From NCBI GenBank assembly GCA_033063855.1, contig CP093829.1, positions 3,668,243-3,732,242 on the forward strand: a stretch of 64,000 nucleotides of DNA, given 5' to 3'. Shown piece after piece: positions 21,432 to 31,700 of the stretch. Position numbers and translations under genes: made by a program. This DNA comes from Smittia aterrima (lineage: Eukaryota; Arthropoda; Insecta; Diptera; Chironomidae). Numbering within the stretch: position 1 is the first letter of the stretch; each line of letters starts with the position of its first letter. A model generated the notes under the pieces. The model made no database searches. It had not been told where the DNA came from and saw only the letters and a list, made by a program, of their open reading frames with translations.

Positions 21432-24400
21432 TTAAGGCGAGGAAATAGCAATGTCAGCAGTGCTGGTAGTTGAGATTGTTTGATTGTCGATAGTTTGATC
21501 AGCAATGTCTAAGCTTCCATTTGAAGTTGGTGGAGTTCCATTCATTGGCAAATATCCATTGAATTCGCTCGATGTTGATGAGGCAGCTTCTGAAACTCTC
21601 TGGCGCATTAATTTGAGTAGATCAAAGTTGCTGTCGTAGCCAGTGTTGTAAACTTGTCGTAACGAGCTAGAAGATTTCAGTTTCTTTGAGCTCCGTTGTG
21701 GTGAGAATACGCTGCTTTCTGATCGACGGCGATCGCAACTTGAAAGTCTTCGTTGATTCAACTGTCGTGAAACCAATTGTGCGCGACGAACTCTTTCAAT
21801 GTAATTTCTGTAGTAAACGTGATCAAAGTTTTGCTTTTCTTGTTCAGAGAACTTTGGAGTTGTCCACAATTGAATTGAAGAAATTCTTTTCAAATCCTTG
21901 AATTTCTTAGCCAATTCATCAAATGAAGGTCGCAATAGAGGCTCAATATTCCAACAAGATTCAAAGACAGCGAAGAGTTGAGGCGAACAATTGATTGGGC
22001 ATGTCATTCGACATCCTCTCATCAGAAGAGTAAAGAATTCAGCGTGGCTCTTCGTGACCAAAGCAGGATATGGTGATCCACCCAACATCACAAGTTCGTA
22101 ACCGAGGATTCCAAAAGACCAAACATCGCTGGGAATAGAAAAATTATTAATAAAACTGTTTCAGATTCTAAACTTGTCTCTCACCTCTTTGTTGTGTATT
22201 CTAAACCAACTGTTAACGATTCGGGCGCTAGCCATTTCACAGGAACCTTATCATTGCTTGATTGAGCGTAAACATCGCAACAGTCGCAAACATTTCGTGT
22301 TAGTCCAAAGTCCGAGATTTTGCAAATTTTCCCTTCGCTCAACATCACGTTGCGAGCAGCTAAGTCACGATGAACCAATTTCATTTCAGCGAGATGTGAC
22401 ATTCCATTTGCGATCTGCAGAGAAAAGCTGAGAATGTCTGCCGCGGTGACTTTCTCGATGACTCCAGTTTCCAATCGACTTGCCATCAAATAATCTTTCA
22501 GTGATTCGAAGACACAGAATTCAAGGAAAATGAATGGAGCGACTCCCTTTGAGTTACTTCCGATCAATCTGATAACATTTGGATGAGGATTGCACGAGAC
22601 TTCTTGTAGCTGCTCAAATTCTTTCTTCAAACTCGTCAACTCCGATTCATTGCTGATATCTTTCACTGTCTTGATCACAACTGCAGTTGAATTTCTTCTT
22701 TGGAATCCACGAAGCGTTGCATGAACCACTTTTCCGAATTCTCCTTCGCCGATTGTGTTTCCGATCGTAACGTTTTTCATATCAATTTCCCAACGAGGCG
22801 AGTGGAAATCTGGAAAATTTTCTTGTTGCTTCGGAATATTTTCGTTGATAGTTGTGTACTTTGCGAGAGGTTTGACGAAAGTGTGATCGCAGCCTATTAC
22901 AGGCATCTCAGCCAATTCGAAATGTTTCAAATTCAAGTCTACGACTTTTCGCAGACGCAAAACGAAAATGCATGTCAAGACAACGACAATGACAACAATG
23001 ATTGAGGTTGAAAGCACAGTCATACAAACGACTCCACATTTCTTCTCGAGCAAAAATTCGTTAACCCAATTCATGTAATTTTCAGTTGAAGTAGGAAACT
23101 CAGTCGTTTCAGTTGAATTGAGAAGCTCAGTCGTGTTAGCTGAATCCGTAGGTTGTTCATCGATTTTGATTGTTGGACCACAAGAACAAACTTCATTTGA
23201 ATCGCATGTGCAGACATTTCCTTTCGAACTTCCTGATATTCCAATCTCTTTGCTGTTGACGTTGCCATAAACTTCGCGTGAGCAATCTTGAGGACAGATT
23301 TGAATGCCACGAGAACTTCCAAGCTTTTCTAGAGGATCGCAAATCTGATCTGAACAGAAATCTAAGTCAGGAACACAAGTTGCGAAAGTCTTTGAGATCA
23401 AATCTGAGCCTTGATGTGAACGCCACTTGCAATTTCTGTTTCTTGATCCAACACCGCAAGAACTTTCGCAATTTACTTGATTGTCGTGATGAGCACAGAA
23501 GTCTTCGCTCGTTTCATTGCAAGAATGTTCTTCGGCCTTGAGAGTTACGTGAATTTGTTGTCGATGCTCCTTCCATTCAACTTCAATTGTTACTATTGAA
23601 GCGAGAGAAGCATTAGCGAGTTGGTCTGGCCGTTCAACAAAAATAATTCCGCCACGTTTAGTGATGTTGAAAATTCCTGAAGGATCTGACGTTAATGAGA
23701 ATTGAATTTCATTTTCGGGATCAGAATTCGGAGATGCGACTCGTGCCATGTAAGCTGCTGATTGAGAGAGCTCAACTTCTTCTGGATAAATTTGCTTTTC
23801 CTCGGTCAATAGATCTTTGTCTGGAGATTCGATTTCTTCTGTTATCTTAGTCGGATTTGTTGTATGAACGCAAATCTGAGAAACAGCTTGAGGTTTCTTG
23901 CTAATCGAAGTGTCAAAGGCTTTGAGCTTAAAGCAGTATTCAGTCTTGTTGAGATGACCAGATCGTTTGAAAAGAATGTCTGCAATTTATTAATTAATAT
24001 TTGTAATGTTTAAAGGAATAAGTTGAAGCACTTACCACAGACAAAACTTGACGAGTTTTCTTCCACCAATTCCCAAACTACTCGCGAGCAAAAATGAGTG
24101 AACAAATCGTTTTTGTCAAACATAATTATTTCAACATTGCTGTTTGCTTCGAGTGAGTCAGCGTCGCGAAAAATAATTGGGAACGAACTTTTGTTGACAA
24201 TTTCCTGCTCATCGAAATCTAAATCTCCGCGGAAGATCCTAACATTTTGATTCGCTCGTTCTACAAAAACTGGATTGTCATTAATATCAACGACTGTGAT
24301 ATTTATCAGCAACTTTTGTCTTGAATGAATCTCAGAAATATTCATTTTGCATGTGACTTCAATTGTTACGTTTGGATTCTTCATGACATCGTAATTCAAT

Positions 24401-25148
24401 TTCGATTTTTTAATCAGCTGATCCTTTGATGTGTTGAATGTTTCTGAATCTTTATCTGAGAGAAAGAATGTTAGGAAATTGATGATGAAGATTAAAAGGA
24501 TCTTACCATTTTCAATGAAATAAGCGTTCTCCTGATTCTTGCAGATTTGTCGATAAAGCGAAGGCTGTAAATCTCCAGCGAATTGTTGTTTCTCGCTGCC
24601 CTTTCGCTTATTCCATTCAGTCGTCATGTAGTGAACTTTGTCGTAAAAGCAAGAAAATTGTTCACAAAATGATTTCTTGTCAATGTCTTCGATGAAGTTT
24701 AATGTCATCAAAGTTTTTGCCTTCGTTCCAGAATCAACATTTTTAACAACAACACGCAAATTCTCAAATTTCTTGTTGAGATTCCAAAGTTCGCGATTAA
24801 AGTGAATTTCGCCGTTGGTCTTGTTCATTGTCAAGTAGATTGGAGAATTTGTGAGAGTAAATTCATAGGACGAGTTCATATTTCGGTTTAAATCTGTGAA
24901 TTTGACTTTGTGAATGGGAGAGCCATCCAACGCTTGATACGATGACTTCATTATCGGAATCGTCAGTTCTACGTCGTTTTGATGAATGAAAAATCTCTGC
25001 CCTGATGAGACAAAAGGTTTACAAATGAATTTACCGTTTTCAACTCTTTTGTTTTGATTTTAGCAAAAAGTTGTTCTAATTCAACGAAAATCTTACCAAC
25101 AGTCAAACCGATGAGGAGACTAAAAGAGTTCAAGTACAGCGAATACAT
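21432..25148 (-). CDS. Ret: Ret receptor tyrosine kinase
   Basis: Cell-surface receptor tyrosine kinase of the RET family. Exons 25148-25097, 25001-24507, 24455-24036, 23979-22185 and 22128-21432 encode 1152 residues (human RET 1114). Order: signal peptide in exon 1 (MYSLYLNSFSLLIGLTV); cadherin-like repeats with a DINDNPVF calcium-binding motif; a Cys-rich region (about 475-590) with CDPLE and ICPQDC, diagnostic for RET; transmembrane helix about 637-664; kinase with GEGEFG (733-738), AVVIK (Lys 759), HRD (859-861), DFG (879) and SDVWSFG across the last junction. The C-terminal tail is Ser-rich with VYNTGYDSN. The activation loop has one Tyr (893) where human RET has two. Ligand cannot be told from sequence. 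The 51 bp intron 24456-24506 has no in-frame stop. Confidence 0.92.
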
Positions 25149-25573
25149 ATTTGCGCCTTCTTTAGTTTCTTAAAGATTTAACTCCTTATTCCTGCATTTT
25201 ACGAATTTTACGCATCTGACTTCTTGACGATCGGGGACTCAACTGAAAGGCTTCGATTTTTACCGTTATGTCATCGACGTCTCTCTCTCTCAATTGATGT
25301 CCTCTCGAAAGAGAAATCATTAAAAGCTCAATGATCTAAAAACTTTTTATCAGAATTAGAGTACAGTTACGTAAGAGCTTCAAATTGAGCTAGAGCTAGA
25401 GCGTGGGAGATAAAAAGTCACATTTTTATCACGCAAGTAATTGCCGCGCAGATTTCCCGCGAATTTTATCTAGAAATCTCCAGTTCATGACGCAAATATT
25501 TGAAGACTTAGATCTGAATAACCTTTTCTTGCACCAAATGTCATAGCAAAAAAAAAAAAGAACAAACTAGGAA
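25149..25573. promoter_or_regulatory. Upstream region of Ret and the first defensin-like gene
   Basis: Divergent spacer. The right half resembles the sequence upstream of the second defensin-like gene (about 26075-26256). It holds a GATA-type site AGATAA (25409-25414) and a kappaB-like GGGAAATC on the minus strand (within 25451-25460), both typical of fat-body immune promoters. Motif calls are by eye only. Confidence 0.45.
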
Positions 25574-25581
25574 TATAAAAG
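25574..25581 (+). promoter_or_regulatory. TATA box of defensin-like gene 1
   Basis: TATAAAAG, with an initiator-like TTCATC about 30 bases further on that is also present at the matching place before gene 2. Confidence 0.7.
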
Positions 25582-25662
25582 GGTTGCTTGTTCATCTCAT
25601 ATTCATCAAAGTATTTTCTTAAGCAACTAAAGCAACATCAAAAGACAACAAGCAATTCTAAA

Positions 25663-25935
25663 ATGCGTTTATTCGTTCTGTGCATTTTAATCGTCGCAAC
25701 CGTCGCTCTTGCTAAGCCTGCTGATCCCGAACCATACCAGATTGTCGATCCAGGAGCAAGTGATGTCGAACTAAGCAATCCTGAACAACACAATCCTGGT
25801 GAAAACGATTCTGTCAGATTTGGTCGAGCTGCTTGCACCCTTGCACGTTGCATTAACATTTGCTACCAGCTCATGAGACCTCCTTTCAGAGCTCAATGTA
25901 TCAGTCCTAACGTTTGCCGCTGCACAAAATTGTAA
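25663..25935 (+). CDS. Defensin-like secreted antimicrobial peptide 1
   Basis: Likely immune effector secreted to haemolymph. The precursor has a signal peptide (MRLFVLCILIVATVALA), an acidic propeptide, a basic processing site RFGR, and a 35-residue mature peptide with six cysteines spaced C-x4-C-x3-C-x11-C-x5-C-x1-C. The Cx3C and CxC pairs are those of the CSalphabeta defensin fold; the Gly usually before the fourth Cys is Ala. The start at 25663 is chosen because the paralog starts at the same residue; the in-frame ATG at 25588 lies only 14 bp after the TATA box, so it cannot be in the transcript. AATAAAA at about 25962 is the poly(A) signal. Target organisms unknown. Confidence 0.85.
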   Translation: MRLFVLCILIVATVALAKPADPEPYQIVDPGASDVELSNPEQHNPGENDSVRFGRAACTLARCINICYQLMRPPFRAQCISPNVCRCTKL

Positions 25936-26094
25936 AATATTTCTTGCTGACCATATCGAGAATAAAACTGAAACTTTGTAAATCAATTTCAATTTTTATT
26001 TCCTTCGAATTTTCTTTCTTTAGAATTTCGGTTTTCGTAAAAGTTTTTATCCGAATTAGAACGAAAGGGAGTTTGCATGTAGGTAAAGCGTGCG

Positions 26095-26264
26095 AGATAA
26101 AAGTCCAAACAAACTCATTTTTATCGCGCAGACACCACACGAATTTTCTTAACCCAGAAATCTTTATTTCATCTCGCAAATATTTGATGAAGTTTATACC
26201 TTTTAATAAACTTTTCTTTGTCCCAAACGTCAGCAAAAAAAGATTAAAAATCTGAGTATAAAAG
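26095..26264 (+). promoter_or_regulatory. Promoter of defensin-like gene 2
   Basis: Contains AGATAA (26095-26100), a stretch similar to the promoter of gene 1, and a TATA box TATAAAAG (26257-26264). The kappaB-like site seen before gene 1 is not obvious here. Confidence 0.55.
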
Positions 26265-26362
26265 TGGGGCTCGCTCGTCTCATCTTCATCAAAGTATTTT
26301 AAAAAGCCACTAAAGCTACCTCAAAAGAAAATTTTCAAACAGTTAAAAAATTTAACTTCAAA

Positions 26363-26647
26363 ATGCGTTTAATCTTTTTGTGCGTTTTGCTCATCGCAAC
26401 CGTCGCCTTTGCGAAGCCTGCTGATTCCGAGGGTGAAGATCAACCATTCCAGATTGTCGAGTCGGGAGAAAATGATGTCGAACCAAGCGATGGTGAACCA
26501 CAGATTCCTGGAGAGGAAGGTACTACGAGATTTGGTCGAGCTGCTTGCAACATTGGACTTTGCGTCAACATTTGCTACTCAATCTTCCGTCCTCCGTTCA
26601 GAGCTCAATGTATCAACGCTTATCAATGCAGATGCACTAAATTGTAA
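26363..26647 (+). CDS. Defensin-like secreted antimicrobial peptide 2
   Basis: Tandem paralog of the gene at 25663. Signal peptide (MRLIFLCVLLIATVAFA), a longer acidic propeptide, the same RFGR processing site, and a mature peptide with the identical cysteine spacing. The RPPFRAQC and CRCTKL blocks are identical between copies, while the segment between the first and third Cys differs (NIGLCVN against TLARCIN). AATAAAA follows at about 26669. The same immune role is inferred; duplication included the promoter. Confidence 0.85.
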   Translation: MRLIFLCVLLIATVAFAKPADSEGEDQPFQIVESGENDVEPSDGEPQIPGEEGTTRFGRAACNIGLCVNICYSIFRPPFRAQCINAYQCRCTKL

Positions 26648-26821
26648 AATATATCACGACCACGAGAATAAAACTGAAACTTTTTAAATCACTCGTTTGA
26701 ATTTTTATTTCCTTCCGATCTCGCTGCAAAAATTTCTTCTATCTACGTACGTGTATGAAAAATATAGAGATTTTATTCTAATCTACAAAAGGCATCTGAA
26801 ATATTTATAATCTGATAAAAC

Positions 26822-28327
26822 TTATGTCCAAGCGATTTTCTTTCTTCCGAATTTCGGTACCGTCAGTTCGTATTGTTCGTTGACTGTTAACTCGTTCGTT
26901 TTCGATGAAAGTCCTTTGCTGAGATAATCGGATTTAGAAACGAAAGGCCTGTTCATAGCTTCAGCGACTCCGTTTGTGAGCGACGAGTGCATCAACTCTT
27001 TTAAACGCTGATTGCAATCTTCAATCGCTGATAAATGTGTCTCTCTCAAACTTTGTAAATCATGTTGCTTTCGAGAACATTCATTGATTCGGTCGTTGAT
27101 TGTCTGGACACGATCATCCATCAAAACTTTCAATTGTCTCTCTCGGAGCATTGCCTCATCATTCCACTTGCTTTCCTGTTTTCTCAATGAGTCCTTTGCT
27201 TCAGACTCGTACATAGATTCGATGTGACGAATGTTTTGAGCTTCAACATCATGTTGCCCTTGGAATTTCTGTCGGAGATAATTGATCTCCTCGTTATTGT
27301 CAAAGTCTGCGTCAAAGCTGATTCGATCAAGAAGATTCATGTCCTGAAGAAGATCTCGACGGACTGCTTCGCTTCTTTCACGCATCATCATCTTGATTTT
27401 CCTGTAGTTGTTTAGAGCTTGCATACGATCACGACGCTTATTGTTTAGCGAGCTAATGTTGTCAATCTCTTTTTGAATCTCTCCGAGCTTTTTCCTCAAA
27501 GTATTTTCCATCAATTTCAAGTCGTGCGTTTCACGATCGCGGTGCTTAAGTTCATTGATGTGACTTTCTTGCAGTGACTTCAGTTGATTGATTTCAGAAT
27601 CTCGCATCTGAGAACAGTTTTGAACGTAAGCTTCGTGTTTTCGCTTTTCTTCTTCAAGCTTAAGCTCCAAAACATTATTTTCCTGTCTTTGCTTTTCATT
27701 TTGAAGTTGATTTTCAAGTTGTCTATCGAGCCAAGACAATTTTGCAAACGCTTGATGATTGTTCTTCGACTCTTTTAAGATTTTCTCTTGATCCATCCCC
27801 AAACGCCAGCGAGAGTAAAGTGTTGATTCCAAATCAGCACGTTTTTTACATTCTTCAGCGTTTGACAAGGTTTGACGAACTGATTCGAGAATGTTATTTG
27901 ATGCTTGTCTTGAACGTGGTCTTTGTTGACCTAAGATTTAAATAAAATATTAGTTATTGAAAAATTTAGCAACTTTACTGTGATAAACCTTTCATTTCGT
28001 CATCTAACTGCATTGTCTCAGATTGCATCAAAGCTTTGAGCTTCTCCTGTCTTTCACTCAAAAGCTTCTGCTTCTCTTCTAATGCAATTCGCTTTCGCAT
28101 TTTCTCCTCGGCCTCATGATAATAATCGGGAGTACTCCAATGCTCATGTCTCGATGCTATTCGTCCCCACTGATCGTAATATTTTTGAACAGCTGGTGGA
28201 AGAAGAAGTTTGTTTGTAATTTTCCCACGAAAATATTTTCCCTGTTTTTACCATTTGTTTGTTGTATTTTCTGTTGCTCAAGATCTCGTTTCTTAATGAA
28301 TTGCGCTTGTAGTCTCTGAGCCTTCAT
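26822..28327 (-). CDS. TCHP: Trichoplein (TCHP) coiled-coil protein
   Basis: Centriole/cilium-associated coiled-coil protein; in vertebrates trichoplein binds keratin filaments and suppresses cilium assembly through Aurora A. Exons 28327-28252, 28192-27989 and 27930-26822 give 462 residues (human 498). The short N-terminus (RLQAQFIKKRDLEQQK) and the block with Y..W..I....WSTPDYYHEAEEKMRKR match the family start. The rest is a nearly continuous Glu/Lys/Arg/Gln coiled coil, ending in the family-typical PKFGRKKIAWT. The donor of intron 2 (AAAG|GTTTAT) is weak but is the only one that keeps phase. It is divergent from the PP2C gene, with 434 bp between start codons. Confidence 0.82.
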
Positions 28328-28761
28328 CTTTTCTGTTAGATTTTTCTGGATTTACCTCTTAAATCTTTATTTTTAGAATTCAAAACAAAACACCGGAAAA
28401 CGGAATAAACAAACTTGGGAGACCCTGCTGAAACTACGTAAAACAGTTCGTCGCAATAATCAGCTAACTAAAGCTAACTTCTGAGTTAGTCAGTTAACGC
28501 CAACGAAACGAAACAGATTTTTGTGTAAATGAATTTTGTTTTCTAATCAATAAAACTGTTGTAATTAATTAATATTCGAAGCAATTCAACTGAACATTAC
28601 TGTAGACAATCGTTTTAATATCGTATCGTGTTCGAAATAGTAAAAATTGTGTAAAAAGTCGAAAATTCATCGAAACTGTAAATTCCTTCATCGTCCGATC
28701 GAACGTTCTAGTTAATTAGCAACTTTAATCAGTATTATTCAACCTAAAACAAAGTGTCAAG
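28328..28761. promoter_or_regulatory. Divergent promoter region, trichoplein and PP2C gene
   Basis: 434 bp between two opposite start codons, AT-rich, no clear TATA. It must hold the 5' UTRs of both genes. Confidence 0.4.
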
Positions 28762-31700
28762 ATGGATTTAGAAGCTGAGTATTCTGAGTATCGAGCATAC
28801 ATCGAAGAGTTTGCCAAGACGATCGATCCAAATGATCAACTCCCGCTTCGAGTCTCAGGTTATTCACTTCGAGATTTTGAGATTCACGGCGAAATTCTCG
28901 ACTGGCTGATGAATTATCTTGGGTAAGTGAATGAAAGAAAGCTAACAGTTCTAAGTGGCTACTCACTAGCTGCTCATTCACCAATGTGTCGGTTTAATTA
29001 ATCGTAATTAATTGTTTCACCCAACCGAGCACGAGAATCAAGTGAGATAGAAAGAGAGTGAATGGGTCTATTCGCTTATCACGTATCAGCTCAAAACCTT
29101 TTGCCGGAAACTTGACATTTCATTATTTGTGAGGAAAAGGGTTGAGCGAGCGAAAAAAAAATTCGCATATGAATCGGCGTGATAGCAAACGTGATAATCG
29201 AACAGTCCCACATCAACATAACAAAAGAGAATCGAGGAAGAATGCAATTGTTCATGGGCTCGTTGAAAAGATGATGCTCAACTCAAACTAAGTTCAATTA
29301 CTTTCCAATAACTTCCACAATTAGATTCTTATTTTAAACCAACCAACTCGCGAGGGAAGACAGTTTGTGTGTGTCTGTGCGTTTGAGATGGAAAACATAT
29401 TGAAAGACGATCATTACCACTTTGAGATCATCTTCATTTCCGATACATCTCGTCTCACTCATCCTCGTCGTTTGATGTGTCAGTCGCCGCTGACCTTTAC
29501 TCGAATGAATACACAACAATGAATGAATCATTACGATGAATGGATATATTTTTCGCAGTCGCGCGAGAATGAAACAGCTTTCATTATCTGGGGACACTCG
29601 AAAAGGTTTAAAAACTAACGAAACGAGAGATAACGCCCTAAACAGTTGACTTAACTTTAAAGTGTCATATATGGGGCGAAGCTTTCATTTGATGTGATTC
29701 GTCAAGTAATAATTATTCTCGCGTGTGTGTAGATGGAGATTGATAAAACACATTGTTTCTTTTTATGACACATGGCGTCGATATGAGGTGGGCTTGTTTA
29801 TCAAATTTCTTAGAAAAACAAATATTTTCCAAACGAAAAAAGAACTGATAAAGCATAATTAATTACAAACCTGCTGAAATGAAAGTTTGCGTAAACAAAG
29901 CTATTTTGGTGACTGCAAAGCCGTTACTTGATCTCGCCTTGACATCGAACTTATCTTTATTTTCACACCATTCCGACCTCTCAATCATGCAAAGCGAGAG
30001 CAGTTGACTGATTAGCGAAATGATGAACTCATTTGTTTTTAATTTTCTTTTAGTCGTTCCTGTCCGATAATGATAAGAATGCATTTGATTCAATCAACGA
30101 TAAAAGAGACAATGGAAAGAGTCAAGAATTCACCCGTCGAGTGTGGTTTCGATGCGCAACGTAACTCCTATCAACCTTTGAAGCTTGTGAAGGTCGTCGT
30201 GTCAATTGTAAATAAAATGGTTCTTGATCTTCAAAACACTGAAGAACTTTACAAAATTCCTCTGCCGCCTACCTCGCCAAATGCATCGGAGTTGACAAAG
30301 CTCACGCAACCTCCGAAATATTCAGTCGATGCAATCAAAAACACTCGCCGTACTATGGAAGACAAGCACATGATTATCGATGACTTCAACGCATTCTTTA
30401 ACACTAAGGTTTGAATTCATTTTCTCTGACATCATTAGATTTTGATTGAATCATTTGTTTTTAGGATACTGAGCCAACGTTTTACTATGGAATCTTTGAT
30501 GGTCACTCAGGATCCGATGCTGCTTCCTACGCCAATTCGCATTTAAACTATAACATTGCCGTCCATCCAAAATATCCTTCAGACATTGAAACTGCTATGC
30601 GTGAAGCTTTTCTTGTCACTGACGTTTCGTTCCTTAAAAAAGCTCACACTGAGAATTTGAACTCAGGAACTACAGCGCTTTGCGCGATGTACAGAAAAAC
30701 TGAAAAGAAACTTTTTGTCGGATGGTGTGGCGACTCCCAAGCTCTTATCGCAAGATTAGGAAACGTCCGTCAAATCGTCACTAAACATTCGCCTGAAGAC
30801 GTGAAAGAAAGAAAACGAATCGAGGATCTTGGAGGAGTCGTTCTTTATTGGGGAAATTCCTATCGTGTTAACGGACAATTAGCTGTGAGTCGTGCGATTG
30901 GAGACATGGCACACAAACCTTTTGTCAGTGCCGAGCCGGAAATCGAATGCATCAATCTCGATGGAGAGGAAGATTTCGTCGTTCTGGGCTGCGACGGTCT
31001 TTGGGATAATCTTACCGAAGATGATGTCGCTATTTTCGTCTACAAGCGAATCAAAGACGATCCAGGTGAGTCCAATTAAAAACCTAATATTACGCTCTAT
31101 TGCCCAATGCTGTTCGGCCAAAGTGTTTTGGAAAGTTCAATTAATGATTTCGGAGATTTACTTTCCGTTGTGAATTGTTTCGTGCGGTTTTTTTCCTAAA
31201 TCTTATTGAAAATTGAAAAACGATTGCACAAAAATTCATTAATTAATGTTTGCGAGCTTAAGAGTCTCGAACCTAAGAAATAATTTGTTGCAATTTTAAT
31301 TACGATTCGAATCAAATGAGAAAATTTCTCAACACTTCATTCAAGCAGTGTCTAATCTAATTAAATCAAAGCCGCGCGGCTTGATGTTAAATTTAATGTG
31401 CGTTCCATAAAAATGAAACTTTATTAACAATTATATTGGAAAACCAACCAAAGTCTTATAAGATTTCGTTCTCGTTAACTTGCAAAAGCTTGCAGACTTA
31501 AAAGGATAGCTTTTGCAGAAACAAGTTCGATTTTGCAATAAACATAATCGCTGAACTGTTCCAAACATGAAAATCACGCAATTAAAATCGTTAATGCGGT
31601 GAATAGTACAAAATCAGATTTTTAAAACAATATTCTTCAGCATTTACCATTCATTGCCAACCCTGAACACAATTCAGTCACACAGGCCTCTAATTATTAT

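Noticed and set aside
25588..25662. N-terminal extension of the first defensin-like ORF from an upstream in-frame ATG
   Set aside because: It starts 14 bp or less after the TATA box, before the expected transcription start, and the paralog and signal peptide both begin at 25663.
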